Positions 24,906-33,880 of a stretch of 64,000 bases of DNA are shown here, piece after piece. The position numbers and the translations under genes were made by a program. The first letter of the stretch is position 1; the number at the start of each line of letters is the position of its first letter. The notes under the pieces were generated by a model. It was given only the letters and a program-made list of their open reading frames with translations, was not told the origin of the DNA and searched no databases. Location of the stretch: NCBI RefSeq assembly GCF_004766045.1, contig NZ_SPQQ01000010.1, positions 1 through 64,000 on the forward strand, given 5' to 3'. Source of the DNA: Desulfosporosinus fructosivorans (GTDB lineage: Bacteria; Bacillota; Desulfitobacteriia; Desulfitobacteriales; Desulfitobacteriaceae).

Positions 24906-25796
24906 TTTGAACATCGTTCCGATTCCACCATCTGTAAACAGTTCCAGTAAAATAGCATGACTTAGGCGCCCGTCTAAGATATGCACACTTCCAACTCCAC
25001 CCTCCAAAGCGGAAACTGCACACTCTACTTTAGGTAACATCCCGCCGGTTAAGATTCCTTCGGCTGTAAGCTGATCGACTTCCCCTCTGGAAATAGTAGA
25101 GATAAGGGAGTCCGGATCCGTAACATCGCGCAGTATGCCACTCACATCTGTCAATAAAAGTAACTTATCTGCCTTCAGTGCCTCAGCAATTTTCCCCGCA
25201 ACAGTATCCGCATTCACGTTATACGTTTCCCCATTTTCTCCACTGGCAACTGGAGAAATGACGGGGATATATCCATGTCCCAGTAAGGTGTTCAAAATAT
25301 CGGGCGTGACACTCTGTATTTCTCCAACACACCCCAAATCAACATCTTCCATCTGCCCTTGGCTATTTGCCATCTGCATGGGCTTCTTAGTAGCTATGAG
25401 GAGTTGCGCATCTTTCCCGGATAAACCGACACCCTTCCCACCAAAGCGATTGAGAAGAGATACCATCTCTGTGTTCAACTTTCCTAACAAAACCATTTGT
25501 GCAATCTCCATGGTTTGGGCATCAGTAACTCTTAAACCCCGTACAAATTGACTTTCAATCCCTACTTTCTTCAGCATGGCGTTGATCTCTGGTCCGCCGC
25601 CGTGCACGACTACTGGCCGAATTCCCACAGAATGCAAAAGCAAGACATCCATTATGACCGACTCTTTCAAGACTGGATCAATCATGGCGTGCCCGCCATA
25701 CTTAATGACGACGGTCTTTCCTGCAAATTTCTGAATATAGGGAAGGGCTTCTACTAAAACTCGAGCTTTGCCTAATCCCTGTTCCATCGGTGTCAA
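24897..25796 (-). CDS. argB: Acetylglutamate kinase
   Basis: 299 residues from TTG 25796, preceded by GGAGGG at 7 bases; ATG at 25787 is the alternative. VVIKYGGHAM (phosphate loop), VVHGGGPEINAML and NVNADTVAGKIAEAL are diagnostic of NAG kinase. It phosphorylates N-acetylglutamate and in many bacteria is inhibited by arginine. Presence of argJ upstream means the cyclic pathway, where ArgB is the usual feedback target. Confidence 0.96.
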   Translation of the reverse strand: MTPMEQGLGKARVLVEALPYIQKFAGKTVVIKYGGHAMIDPVLKESVIMDVLLLHSVGIRPVVVHGGGPEINAMLKKVGIESQFVRGLRVTDAQTMEIAQMVLLGKLNTEMVSLLNRFGGKGVGLSGKDAQLLIATKKPMQMANSQGQMEDVDLGCVGEIQSVTPDILNTLLGHGYIPVISPVASGENGETYNVNADTVAGKIAEALKADKLLLLTDVSGILRDVTDPDSLISTISRGEVDQLTAEGILTGGMLPKVECAVSALEGGVGSVHILDGRLSHAILLELFTDGGIGTMFKGI

Positions 25797-25813
25797 TTCT
25801 TTACCCTCCCATC

Positions 25814-27070
25814 TCAAGTTCGGTAACTCCCATTAATGGTGACGTACTCGTGGGTCAGATCACACCCCCAGGCAGTTGCCTGTTCTTCTCCCATATGAAG
25901 GTTCAATCTAATATGAACGTCTTTCAAAGCAAGAATTTCTTTAGCCTTTTCTTCTGAAAACGCTACTCCTCTTCCCGCTTGTGCAACGATTAAATCCCCT
26001 AGCAAGATATCAACCTTTTCTGGGTTAAACTCTGCTCCAGCGTACCCTGCTGCCGTAAAAATACGACCCCAATTTGCATCTTCTCCGAAGAGGGCTGCTT
26101 TTACTAAGCTAGAGCCGCAAATACTCTTCGCAATTTTTTGGGCGTCTTCTTTTGTTTTCGCTCCGAATACCTTGACCTCCATAAATTTACTGGCTCCCTC
26201 TCCATCTCGGGCAATGTCTTGAGCCAGCTGAATGCACATCGTCTTCACCATATTCTCAAAGTTAGACAACTCTTCTTTGCTCAGGGTCATACCTGAGGCC
26301 CCATTCGCCAAAAAGAGGACCATATCATTGGTGCTGGTATCCCCATCTACGGTCACCATGTTGAAACTTTCGTCAACCGCTTCACGTAAGATACGCTGCA
26401 ATTCCGAAGAAGCAATGTTAGCATCCGTCGTCAGGAAACCCAACATGGTTCCCATATTCGGATGAATCATTCCAGATCCTTTAGCCATCCCCCCTAGGCG
26501 GACCACTCCTCCCTCACAAGGAAGTTCATACGCACGTTCTTTGACTGTCGTATCCGTCGTCATAATCGCTAATGCTGCCCGATGCGCTCCGTTCTCTGAA
26601 ATCTCCTTTGGCTCACGAATCCCCTTGACCATATCTCCGAGGAGCTCTGCACTTGCCGCCCGAATTCCACTTAAGACTCGATCAATCGGCATCTCGACCC
26701 CAATCACACCAGTTGAAGCCACGAGAACATCCTCAGCAGGTACAGCCATAAACGTTGCTACCACTTGAGCCATCGCCAGAGCGGCATGATCGCCAGCTAC
26801 TCCAACACACGCATTGGCGTTACCACTATTAACTACAATTGCTTGGGCTAAACCATTCTGCAAATGGCGCTGCGTTAGATAAAGAGGGTGTGCTTTGACC
26901 AAATTCCGAGTATAAACACCGGCAGCTTGAGCTTGAACTTGGGAGAAAACCAACGCCACATCATATTTATCCTTAGCCTTAATTCCTGCCTGGACGCCAA
27001 CTGCATAAAATCCCTTCGGGGCAGCTACTCCCCCGTTAATAAACTTCCAAGCTATACTATTGTTATCCAC
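25814..27070 (-). CDS. argJ: Glutamate N-acetyltransferase/ornithine acetyltransferase
   Basis: 418 residues. The self-cleavage site is in NMGTMLGFLTTDA (the nucleophile Thr follows MG, where many homologues have MA), and AKGSGMIHPNMG and TVDGDTSTNDM are conserved. It recycles the acetyl group from acetylornithine to glutamate; N-terminal VAAPKGFYAVGVQAGIK fits the family. Whether it is mono- or bifunctional cannot be decided here. GTG start. It is followed almost directly by argB. Confidence 0.95.
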   Translation of the reverse strand: MDNNSIAWKFINGGVAAPKGFYAVGVQAGIKAKDKYDVALVFSQVQAQAAGVYTRNLVKAHPLYLTQRHLQNGLAQAIVVNSGNANACVGVAGDHAALAMAQVVATFMAVPAEDVLVASTGVIGVEMPIDRVLSGIRAASAELLGDMVKGIREPKEISENGAHRAALAIMTTDTTVKERAYELPCEGGVVRLGGMAKGSGMIHPNMGTMLGFLTTDANIASSELQRILREAVDESFNMVTVDGDTSTNDMVLFLANGASGMTLSKEELSNFENMVKTMCIQLAQDIARDGEGASKFMEVKVFGAKTKEDAQKIAKSICGSSLVKAALFGEDANWGRIFTAAGYAGAEFNPEKVDILLGDLIVAQAGRGVAFSEEKAKEILALKDVHIRLNLHMGEEQATAWGCDLTHEYVTINGSYRT

Positions 27071-27225
27071 TAATTTACACTCTCCTTCACTTAGCCCAAG
27101 TATAAATCCAGGCTAGTGCCAACCCCAAATGCTGGCAGTCCCACTAACTATCAAAGCCTACAATTACTTACATATCTCTATGAAAAATCGAAGAAAGATC
27201 TCTATGCGATTCAAGTCAGGATCGA

Positions 27226-27281
27226 TACAAGTTCAGGAACCGTCCCCCAGCTTGCACGGGAACCGTTTCCCCGGCTTGCAC
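27226..27281 (+). repeat. REP elements in the argC-argJ gap
   Basis: Two units with AACCGTCCCC or AACCGTTTCCCC cores and GCTTGCA arms, in tandem immediately beyond the argC stop codon. Same family as at 12771 and 33463. Confidence 0.55.
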
Positions 27282-27284
27282 TAA

Positions 27285-28310
27285 TCAGGGCCAGAGGGCA
27301 GTTCCAGAAATTCCTTGGCTCTCAGGGTATCCCATCGCCAGATTCATATTTTGAATTGCCTGGCCTGCTGCCCCTTTCATCAGATTATCAATCGTTGCCA
27401 CAATGATGACATTTCCAGTTCTCTGATCCACTGTCAATTGTAAAAAAGCATTGTTGCTTCCACTGGCAAATTTCGTCTGGGGCCATGCCCCTAGAGGTAA
27501 AACGTGTACGAACTCCTCTCGCTCATACTGTTCTTTCCAGCACTCCCGAAGGTCCTCCTCTTGAATCCCTGGCTGAACCGCAGCATAAATCGTGACCAGC
27601 ATGCCCCGCGTCATAGGAACTAAATGAGGCGTAAAATTCACGGTTAGTGGCACTTTGGCAGCTCGAGACAGTTCTTGTTCTATTTCTGGGGTATGGCGAT
27701 GATTTCCTACCCCGTAAGCCTTAAAGTTTTCATTAACTTCAGCATAGTGCGTGCCTAACCCGCCCCCACGACCAGCCCCGGATACGCCCGACTTGGCATC
27801 AATAATTAAATAATTTGTTTGAAGCAAGTTATGGCGGAGCAGAGGAACTAGGGCAAGTAAGGTTGCTGTTGGATAACAACCCGGATTTGCAATTAGGGAT
27901 TGTCCCCTAATTTGCTCACGATAAAGCTCCGGCAACCCGTATACCGCATCTTTAAGAAGCTCTGATGCGGGATGCTTAACCTTATACCATTCCTCATAAA
28001 CCTGGGCAGAATTCAACCGAAAGTCTGCCCCTAGATCAATGACTTTAATGTTGCGTGCTAAAAATGCACTGGTTCTTGCCGCCGTCAACCCATGTGGGAG
28101 TGCGCAAAATAGCACATCAAGATCTGGTACGTTTTCATCCTGCAAAATCCCCACTCTTTGACCGCTCCAATGTGGATATACTGATTCATAATCCTCCCCC
28201 GCTACGCTGGAGGAAGCGAGATACAGGTCCCCCACTTCCTCATGGCGTTTCAACAAACGGACTAATTCCTGTCCTGCATATCCCGTGGCCCCTAGTACAC
28301 CAACCTTCAT
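27285..28310 (-). CDS. argC: N-acetyl-gamma-glutamyl-phosphate reductase
   Basis: 341 residues from 28310, chosen because GGAGGG lies 7 bases upstream. The Rossmann motif GVLGATGYAGQEL, the active-site Cys in LIANPGCYPTAT and HRHTPEIEQEL identify ArgC. It reduces acetylglutamyl phosphate to the semialdehyde with NADPH. First gene of argC-argJ-argB-argD-carA-carB, driven by the promoter at 28552-28580. Confidence 0.96.
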   Translation of the reverse strand: MKVGVLGATGYAGQELVRLLKRHEEVGDLYLASSSVAGEDYESVYPHWSGQRVGILQDENVPDLDVLFCALPHGLTAARTSAFLARNIKVIDLGADFRLNSAQVYEEWYKVKHPASELLKDAVYGLPELYREQIRGQSLIANPGCYPTATLLALVPLLRHNLLQTNYLIIDAKSGVSGAGRGGGLGTHYAEVNENFKAYGVGNHRHTPEIEQELSRAAKVPLTVNFTPHLVPMTRGMLVTIYAAVQPGIQEEDLRECWKEQYEREEFVHVLPLGAWPQTKFASGSNNAFLQLTVDQRTGNVIIVATIDNLMKGAAGQAIQNMNLAMGYPESQGISGTALWP

Positions 28311-28551
28311 GTCATAACCCTCCAATCTTCGGATTTACTCTTTTCTATACGATAAGAGTAAAACTGTCTTTATATGCTTTCTGGAAGCATAAGTACGACT
28401 TGGCGGCCGCCTTAGCTGAGGTTCAGCGCCAACCAAAATTTTATTTATCTTCTGACTAACTGTCCAGCACAAGGTTCAGATAGCGAACTATTCTAGTCAT
28501 TTTAGCTCTTGGATAAGTGCCTTAAAACTCTCATTAAAATATTCATTTATA

Positions 28552-28580
28552 ATTATACATTTAATTGTATAAACATTCAA
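28552..28580 (-). promoter_or_regulatory. Promoter of the argC operon, with ArgR-like sequences
   Basis: On the minus strand TTGAAT (28575-28580), 17 bases, TATAAT (28552-28557). Surrounding TGAATGTTTATACA and ATGAATATTTTAATG resemble arginine-repressor half-sites (TGAAT...ATTCA type). Leader length to the argC start is about 235 bases, unusually long. I found no T-box antiterminator sequence in it. Confidence 0.75.
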
Positions 28581-28590
28581 TACTATACCG

Positions 28591-28620
28591 CTAAAAAAGA
28601 GGGGTCCTCTCCCCTCTTTT
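28591..28620 (-). terminator. Terminator of the M20 amidohydrolase gene
   Basis: On the minus strand AAAAGAGGGG-AGAGGA-CCCCTCTTTTTT; a 10-bp stem with T6. It insulates the arg promoter from the upstream gene. Confidence 0.88.
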
Positions 28621-28677
28621 ATACTAACCTATCTATGGTTCCCAATTTTGTATGTATTAATTATGATGTCACCAAAA

Positions 28678-29856
28678 TCACTTCACTGTAAGAAACTCCC
28701 GCTTCATCTGTTGTAATAGCTTGTTATCACTTACAACGTCCCAGCCCGTTAAAGCGAGCGCAAGCATTGCCAACATAACTAAACTCTCCCCATCAGGAGA
28801 AAGGGCCGCTTGGGCAAAATCCCGGGTATGTGGAATCTCTGTGCCCATTCCTAACGTTAAATAGGGATGAATCGCCGGAACAGCGCGACTCACGTTTCCC
28901 ATGTCTACAGAGCCCATTGCGGTTTGAGGAGGAGCAATTTGCTGAATTCCCAACTCGTGCAGGTTTTTAGTAAAACACTCAGCCAAGGCCAGATTCGTAT
29001 GCATTTCATCATAAGAAAACTCGAATTTCTGCCAAGTCATCTTTGCTGAGACCATGGTGGCTGCCCCTTCAGCGCAACGAATTACTTGTTCTCTCAATTC
29101 ATCCAAGTCTTTACGTTTTCTTGCTCGTATATAAAAACGTGCAACCGCTCGTTCAGGGATAATATTGGGGGCAGTTCCTCCCTCAGTGATAATTCCATTA
29201 ACTTTCATATCTTGAGGAATCTGCTTTTTTAATGCGTTGATCCCAACGAAGAAATTGATGAGAGCATCTAACGCATTTATACCGAAAGAAGTAGCTGCTA
29301 CAGAATGGGCAGCTCTTCCATGAAATGTAAATTCCAACGCATCCAAAGCTAAGCTGGAAATTACAGGAACGTTTTGACTACCTGGATGAAACATTATTGC
29401 AGCGTCAACATCCTTAAAGATCCCTTTTTCAACTAAAGTCACTTTCGCTCCACTTGTTTCTTCAGCTGGACTACCAATCACTAAAATTTCACCCGCTAGT
29501 TCCAAACTCTTACTCAAGATGACTGCTGCACCTGCACTGGCAGCTCCTATTAAGTTATGACCGCAGCCATGCCCCACACCTGGTAAGGCATCATATTCCG
29601 CCAAATAAGCAATCCGTGGGCCTGGACGTGTACCTTTAAATCGGGCCAAAAAGGCCGTTTCTACCCCAGAGATCCCACGTTTTACTTCAAACCCATGTTT
29701 CTGAAGATAACAGCATAACACCTCAGCCGCAAAATATTCCTTGTATCCAAGTTCTGGATGTTCCCCAATCTGGCGCGCAACTTCCCATACATCTTTGCGG
29801 AGATACTGTGCCTGATCCCTGAAAAACTCCTTTATTGCATCCATGGAGTATCCCAT
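28678..29856 (-). CDS. M20D-family amidohydrolase (AbgB/IAA-amino-acid hydrolase-like)
   Basis: 392 residues. Metal-binding regions include YDALPGVGHGCGHNLIG, SPAEETSGAKV and FHPGSQNV, and the dimerisation domain has HGRAAHSVAATSFGINALDA. The family cleaves N-acyl or p-aminobenzoyl amino acids. The substrate cannot be read from the sequence. Its place beside arginine genes could suggest an N-acyl amino acid, but the terminator and separate arg promoter argue that it is an independent unit. It begins at one of two nearby ATGs (29856 or 29844). Confidence 0.85.
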   Translation of the reverse strand: MGYSMDAIKEFFRDQAQYLRKDVWEVARQIGEHPELGYKEYFAAEVLCCYLQKHGFEVKRGISGVETAFLARFKGTRPGPRIAYLAEYDALPGVGHGCGHNLIGAASAGAAVILSKSLELAGEILVIGSPAEETSGAKVTLVEKGIFKDVDAAIMFHPGSQNVPVISSLALDALEFTFHGRAAHSVAATSFGINALDALINFFVGINALKKQIPQDMKVNGIITEGGTAPNIIPERAVARFYIRARKRKDLDELREQVIRCAEGAATMVSAKMTWQKFEFSYDEMHTNLALAECFTKNLHELGIQQIAPPQTAMGSVDMGNVSRAVPAIHPYLTLGMGTEIPHTRDFAQAALSPDGESLVMLAMLALALTGWDVVSDNKLLQQMKREFLTVK

Positions 29857-29948
29857 CTCTCTTCTTCTCTTCTTCTCTTTATTGATTTGCTCTAGGGCAT
29901 AATGACTAATTACTTCCCACGATTACAGTTTAATCCCATTTTAACTTT

Positions 29949-30413
29949 TTAGATAGAGGGTTTTTCATTCTGAACTTGATTCGCACTCCTAAATATTACA
30001 AAAACGGATACTAACCCGAATATTGGCCATGAAATAACCCCCCACAGAAGACTTAGTCCTGTCTCCAACTCCCTTAAGAGTATCAACTTCTCTAGTATTA
30101 CGTGTCCAATTTGCTGCAGATCAGAAACATAAGTTAATCCAGATACCATAAACCATAGCGCATTTAATCCTTGAAAGACTATATTACGTTCAAACCATAA
30201 AAAGACCCCAAAAGCTAATCCCGCGACCATTAAACTAATGACTAGCCCGATACCCCACTTTCTAAGCTCGACAATGCGTTTTTCCTTTCCAAAATCCACA
30301 GGATTGGCCACTATCTGAGCTATAAGCTGTGTTTGAAAATGTTCTAGCACTGTACCGGGAATGGGTTTATCTTGAAACAGTTGAGTCAACAACGCCTTGT
30401 CCATCTCCTTCAT
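29949..30413 (-). CDS. Putative membrane anti-sigma factor
   Basis: 154 residues from ATG 30413, with GGCGGG at 7 bases. A cytoplasmic N-terminal segment (~65 residues) precedes membrane helices near 70-90 (WGIGLVISLMVAGLAFGVFL) and 125-148 (LLWGVISWPIFGLVSVFVIF). I do not recognise a ZAS zinc motif. Function is inferred from the 47-base overlap with the sigma factor gene: such partners usually hold the sigma factor at the membrane. Confidence 0.6.
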   Translation of the reverse strand: MKEMDKALLTQLFQDKPIPGTVLEHFQTQLIAQIVANPVDFGKEKRIVELRKWGIGLVISLMVAGLAFGVFLWFERNIVFQGLNALWFMVSGLTYVSDLQQIGHVILEKLILLRELETGLSLLWGVISWPIFGLVSVFVIFRSANQVQNEKPSI

Positions 30414-30945
30414 GGATATCCCGCCTTTCCAAGTGCTTACGCAGTTTTTCTTTTCCCCGATGGAGGTAGGTCTTGACACGACTTATTGGGACGTCTAACA
30501 CTAAGGCTATTTCCTCGTACGATAGTTCTTGATGAAAACGCAAATAGAGTGCCAGTCGATAATGTTCTGGGAGCTCGTTTAACACTTCCGCAAGCAGGGA
30601 GACTTGTTCTTTTGCAAGCAAGACCTCCTCTGGCATGGGTTGATGATCAATCAAGTTTTCATCTGGGAAGAGAGGTACCTCTCTTCGCCGTTTACGCAAA
30701 AGGTCAAGAGCTTTATTCCGAGCGATAGTGTATAACCAAGCACGAAATGGATGCACCTCAGAGTATCGACTTAGATTTCGGTAGGCTGCTAGAAATGCTT
30801 CCTGAGCGCAGTCGAAAACCTCCTCATCCGTGCCGAGAGTTCTCCGCAAAAAATGAATTAGCGGTATTTGATAACGCTCTACAAGGTCTGCAAATTTTTC
30901 GTGATGGCCGTCGAGTACTTGCCGAATGATCTCGGCATCTTCCAT
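30367..30945 (-). CDS. ECF (sigma-70 family) RNA polymerase sigma factor
   Basis: 192 residues. Sigma region 2 has IPLIHFLRRTLG, CAQEAFLAAYRNL and FRAWLYTIARNKALDLLR; region 4 has LPEHYRLALYLRFHQELSYE and IALVLDVPISRVKTYLHRGK. It directs RNA polymerase to stress-type promoters. The C-terminal 16 codons overlap the putative anti-sigma gene. Signal and regulon unknown. Confidence 0.93.
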   Translation of the reverse strand: MEDAEIIRQVLDGHHEKFADLVERYQIPLIHFLRRTLGTDEEVFDCAQEAFLAAYRNLSRYSEVHPFRAWLYTIARNKALDLLRKRRREVPLFPDENLIDHQPMPEEVLLAKEQVSLLAEVLNELPEHYRLALYLRFHQELSYEEIALVLDVPISRVKTYLHRGKEKLRKHLERRDIHEGDGQGVVDSTVSR

Positions 30946-31183
30946 ACCACTTTAGCTCCTATCCTGAGTTCTAAATCTAACTCAAACTCTAACTCTTAAT
31001 ATTCCCTCACTCTATGTACGTATGACTAAGCTTAATAGTTTCTTCTCAATTGAGAAGCTTCCTAAAGAAGCCAAACATCAAGTGATAGTTCATCTTGCAC
31101 AAGTTCCATTGTATTTCTTAACACTTTATCTTCTGCACTCATTGACTCAATTCCTCTCATCCAATTTCATTTGCAACCTGAAA

Positions 31184-32086
31184 TCAGTAAATTCGTTTTC
31201 CAAAAACCGAACATATCAGTCCCACTGCTAGTTCGGCGGTTTTATTCCTATTATCTAGAATCGGATTAACTTCTACTACCTCCATACTTAATACAAGGCC
31301 AGAATCTGCCAAGTGTTCCATCGCTAAATGCGCCTCTCGATACGTAATCCCTCCGAGAACGGGCGTCCCGACGCCAGGCGCCTCCTCAGGATCAATAACA
31401 TCTAAATCAAAACTCACATGAATTCCATCTGTCCCTCGAGAAGCAATCTTTATGCCCTGGGAGATAACCTCCTGCATACCTAATTGATCAATGTCCCGCA
31501 TTGTAAACACAGTGATCTTAGATTGGTGTAGCATTTCGCTCTCTTGGGGATCTATTTCACGGGCCCCAATAATCACCGTATTCTCCTCACTAATTTTTTT
31601 ATGTTCTCCCCCAATTGACGTTAATTCTGGTGCCCCAATACCGTTAGCCACAGCCAAGGGCATTCCATGGATATTGCCGCTGTCTGTTGTTGCAAGTGAG
31701 TTATAGTCTCCATGTGTATCAAACCAAATCAATCCGAAATGACGTCCGTCTGACGCCAGACCTGCAAGAGAACCGATTCCTAGACTATGATCTCCACCGA
31801 GAATTACCGGTATAACCCCCTCTTTCATTGCCTCGGACACCATGAGATGGAGCTGTTCGTTAACTTTTACGATTTCCGGCAAATATTTAAGCCGCTTATC
31901 CTTGATTTCAAGCTCCTCCTGAACTGGAACCTCAACATTGCCAAAATCCTCTACATCCCATCCCAACTGTCGTAAACGCTCATTTAAACCAGCAGTACGA
32001 ATTGCACTAGGGCCCATATCTACCCCGCGCCGACCAGCCCCCAAATCAATAGGTACACCAATAATCCTGATGACATTCTTTTGCAT
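31184..32086 (-). CDS. rocF: Arginase
   Basis: 300 residues from ATG 32086 (GGGGG 9 bases upstream), matching the usual ~300. Mn2+ ligands: GGDHSLGIG, FDTHGDYN, and SFDLDVIDPEEAPG; MEVVEVNPILD completes the site. The second motif has DTH where most arginases have DAH. It hydrolyses arginine to ornithine and urea. Coexistence with a complete biosynthetic cluster implies differential control, but no regulatory site was recognised. Agmatinase is less likely given the arginase-type GTPVLGGITYREAH. Confidence 0.92.
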   Translation of the reverse strand: MQKNVIRIIGVPIDLGAGRRGVDMGPSAIRTAGLNERLRQLGWDVEDFGNVEVPVQEELEIKDKRLKYLPEIVKVNEQLHLMVSEAMKEGVIPVILGGDHSLGIGSLAGLASDGRHFGLIWFDTHGDYNSLATTDSGNIHGMPLAVANGIGAPELTSIGGEHKKISEENTVIIGAREIDPQESEMLHQSKITVFTMRDIDQLGMQEVISQGIKIASRGTDGIHVSFDLDVIDPEEAPGVGTPVLGGITYREAHLAMEHLADSGLVLSMEVVEVNPILDNRNKTAELAVGLICSVFGKRIY

Positions 32087-32216
32087 AGATTTATACCCCC
32101 TATCTTGATTCTCTCCTCCGAGTAATTCACTCAAAAGAAGCCAAACCCCTTGGTGAAAGGTAGTCTCCCTCACATCAGCCAAATTCCCAGTCTATCTTAA
32201 TGTACCCCCAATATAG

Positions 32217-32243
32217 AAAAAGCTTGCAAATAATTTTGCAAGC
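32217..32243 (-). terminator. Terminator of the DUF6115/MltG-like pair
   Basis: On the minus strand GCTTGCAAA-ATTA-TTTGCAAGC-TTTTTC, 62 bases after the stop at 32305. Confidence 0.88.
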
Positions 32244-32304
32244 AGCATATATCTCATAATAAAAGTCAACGACCGTTCTCAGACTACTAAGTTCCTCACT
32301 TAAG

Positions 32305-32718
32305 TCACTTTAATAATCGACGAATCAATTCCTCCGTGGTAAGACCCAGAGACACAGTAAATGTCCCTGCTTTAAACTGACTTTCTGCCCCCATTTGATG
32401 AGCACTCTCTAAGAAAGACTTTTTATCCTTAATCAAGCCTTGAGCGACCAATAAATCTGCGATCTTTTCCGAACTAGCTCCTTTTGGAATAATGAAATCC
32501 TGTTGAATAGGTATATTAGGTTCAGCAACCGGCAGAGGATCAGCTTGTTTCTCAGCCGCAAGGGGTGGATTTATTGCTTCTTGCTTTACAGATGGAACAG
32601 AAGCTAGATCTTGAGGTATCACAGCTTGTCCCTGTTGTGGTGATATGACTAGCGCCAACATTGCACTAATAATAAGCCCCGAACTCAAGCCGAGCAAGAA
32701 GGAACGAGTTACTCTCAT
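32305..32718 (-). CDS. Membrane protein with MltG/YceG-like N-terminal domain
   Basis: 137 residues: a signal anchor near 5-25 (FLLGLSSGLIISAMLALVIS), a Pro-rich linker, then FIIPKGASSEKIADLLVAQG and FKAGTFTVSLGLTTEELIRR, the LysM-like fold at the front of endolytic transglycosylase MltG. The catalytic domain is absent. It may be a peptidoglycan-binding accessory protein. It overlaps the gene upstream by 4 bases, so the two are coexpressed. Confidence 0.75.
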   Translation of the reverse strand: MRVTRSFLLGLSSGLIISAMLALVISPQQGQAVIPQDLASVPSVKQEAINPPLAAEKQADPLPVAEPNIPIQQDFIIPKGASSEKIADLLVAQGLIKDKKSFLESAHQMGAESQFKAGTFTVSLGLTTEELIRRLLK

Positions 32719-33188
32719 TTCGCAGCTCCTTTTGATTGCGTCTGCAAAACCATCATTACTGCATCCTGACTTAACAATAATTGTTGAGCTATTTCAGGTA
32801 TACGATGACCCTTGGCCGCAAGTTCTATCACTTCTTGATATTTCGGTGAGATATTGCGTTTCCGTTCACTCCCACTTGTTCCTTCTGTCTGCTCTTTGGT
32901 CTTTAATTCATAAAGTTGACTTTTTTCATTACACTCAATTCCTCTATGTTCTATTTCCTTATGTTCTATCTCTCTATGGGCAGCATTCTTAGATTCGTTC
33001 TTTTCCACTGTTTGTATTTTGTCCTCGAGAATATGCACCTGATCCTGAACCTGAATAATCTCTCTTTTTAAATACGCTAGCCCCTTTAAAGCAGTCATAG
33101 CTTCTTCGTTGGGTGGATTCTGCCAACGCCAACCCAGGAACAAGAATACAATTCCAAGTAAAAATAAAATGATCGGCAAATTACTCAC
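32715..33188 (-). CDS. DUF6115-like membrane protein with C-terminal HTH
   Basis: 157 residues: N-terminal membrane helix (IILFLLGIVFLFLGWRW), a heptad-rich coiled coil (about 30-65), a charged low-complexity linker with repeated HREIEHKEIEHRGIE, and a C-terminal helix-turn-helix (KYQEVIELAAKGHRIPEIAQ). This matches a small Firmicute family often found near flagellar or cell-envelope genes. Function unknown. Operon with the MltG-like gene. Confidence 0.7.
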   Translation of the reverse strand: MSNLPIILFLLGIVFLFLGWRWQNPPNEEAMTALKGLAYLKREIIQVQDQVHILEDKIQTVEKNESKNAAHREIEHKEIEHRGIECNEKSQLYELKTKEQTEGTSGSERKRNISPKYQEVIELAAKGHRIPEIAQQLLLSQDAVMMVLQTQSKGAAK

Positions 33189-33340
33189 AAAACCACTTCC
33201 TTTTTCTTCCTCTACGCAGGGTTCGCCTACATAGTTTTATTTCTGTCTTTATCCACTTAGATAACTAGAATATTCGCGGAAAATTACGGTTTTCCTGCAA
33301 AACCATCCATTTCCAACTATCTCTTTTACTAATGTGCGCA

Positions 33341-33460
33341 AGCAAAACGATCTACGAAAGCAGAATAACATTCCGTGTAAGCTTACCACCGATACAGGGC
33401 CGCAGCAACATAGCATTTCGTCGCGCCGTTACGGCGCCTTGCCCTCCTTTCCGGCGCTTT
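33341..33460. repeat. Degenerate partial copy of the structured repeat
   Basis: TTCCGTGTAAGCTTACC with AAAGCAG upstream and CAGGGCCG downstream echoes the inner part of copies 1 and 2. Alignment is short and imperfect. The rest of 33189-33460 holds no gene that I can see. Confidence 0.4.
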
Positions 33461-33462
33461 AA

Positions 33463-33520
33463 AATGCAAGTTCAAAACAACTGTCCCAAACTTGCACAAG
33501 AACCGTCCCTAAACTTGCAT
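33463..33520 (+). repeat. REP pair in front of structured repeat copy 2
   Basis: TGCAAGTT arms with AACTGTCCC and AACCGTCCC loop cores and two ACTTGCA arms in tandem. A REP unit precedes both copies of the structured repeat, suggesting they travel or are recognised together. Confidence 0.6.
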
Positions 33521-33530
33521 TGAAACGCCC

Positions 33531-33880
33531 CTATATCACAAGACGGTGCACATAAAATGTGCGGTCTCCTACGTTCCATTCTATCACCGTCTACCCCCCC
33601 GTCTTCCGTTTCGTTTTACCGTTCCCCGCCCAAGCCAGGGATGCAGCGTCACACTAGCGCGACGCTTTTACGTAAGCACAATAGCAAACTTCCGCGTAAG
33701 CCCGAACCAAAAAACGGGGCGGCGCACAAGGACGTGCGTCGCCACCATTGCGCTAAGGACGGCGCATATGGCGAAATACTCACTCGTGTTTTGCCCCGCT
33801 CCCCACAGTAGGAGCTTACACGCTTAGTTTGCTCTGCATCGTAAGCACCGAGCTTGGTGTGTCCCAAGTCCCCTACTACT
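33531..33880. repeat. Structured dispersed repeat, copy 2
   Basis: Related to 12811-13166. Stem A is AGACGGTGCACAT/ATGTGCGGTCT (33541-33567), with a G-C to A-T pair change relative to copy 1. Stem B is GGCGAAATAC/GTGTTTTGCC (33770-33795), where changes keep pairing by wobble. Long-range stem C (GCAAACTTCCGCGTAAGC with GCTTACACGCTTAGTTTGC) is also kept. It adjoins the cwlD stop codon, in the same orientation as copy 1 adjoins argH. Confidence 0.75.

Noticed and set aside
28311..28551. T-box or other riboswitch before argC
   Set aside because: No AGGGTGG antiterminator sequence or other recognised aptamer; only the long leader is reported.
33546..33867. Open frames in repeat copy 2
   Set aside because: Same reason; copies 1 and 2 differ by indels that break the frames while keeping the stems.
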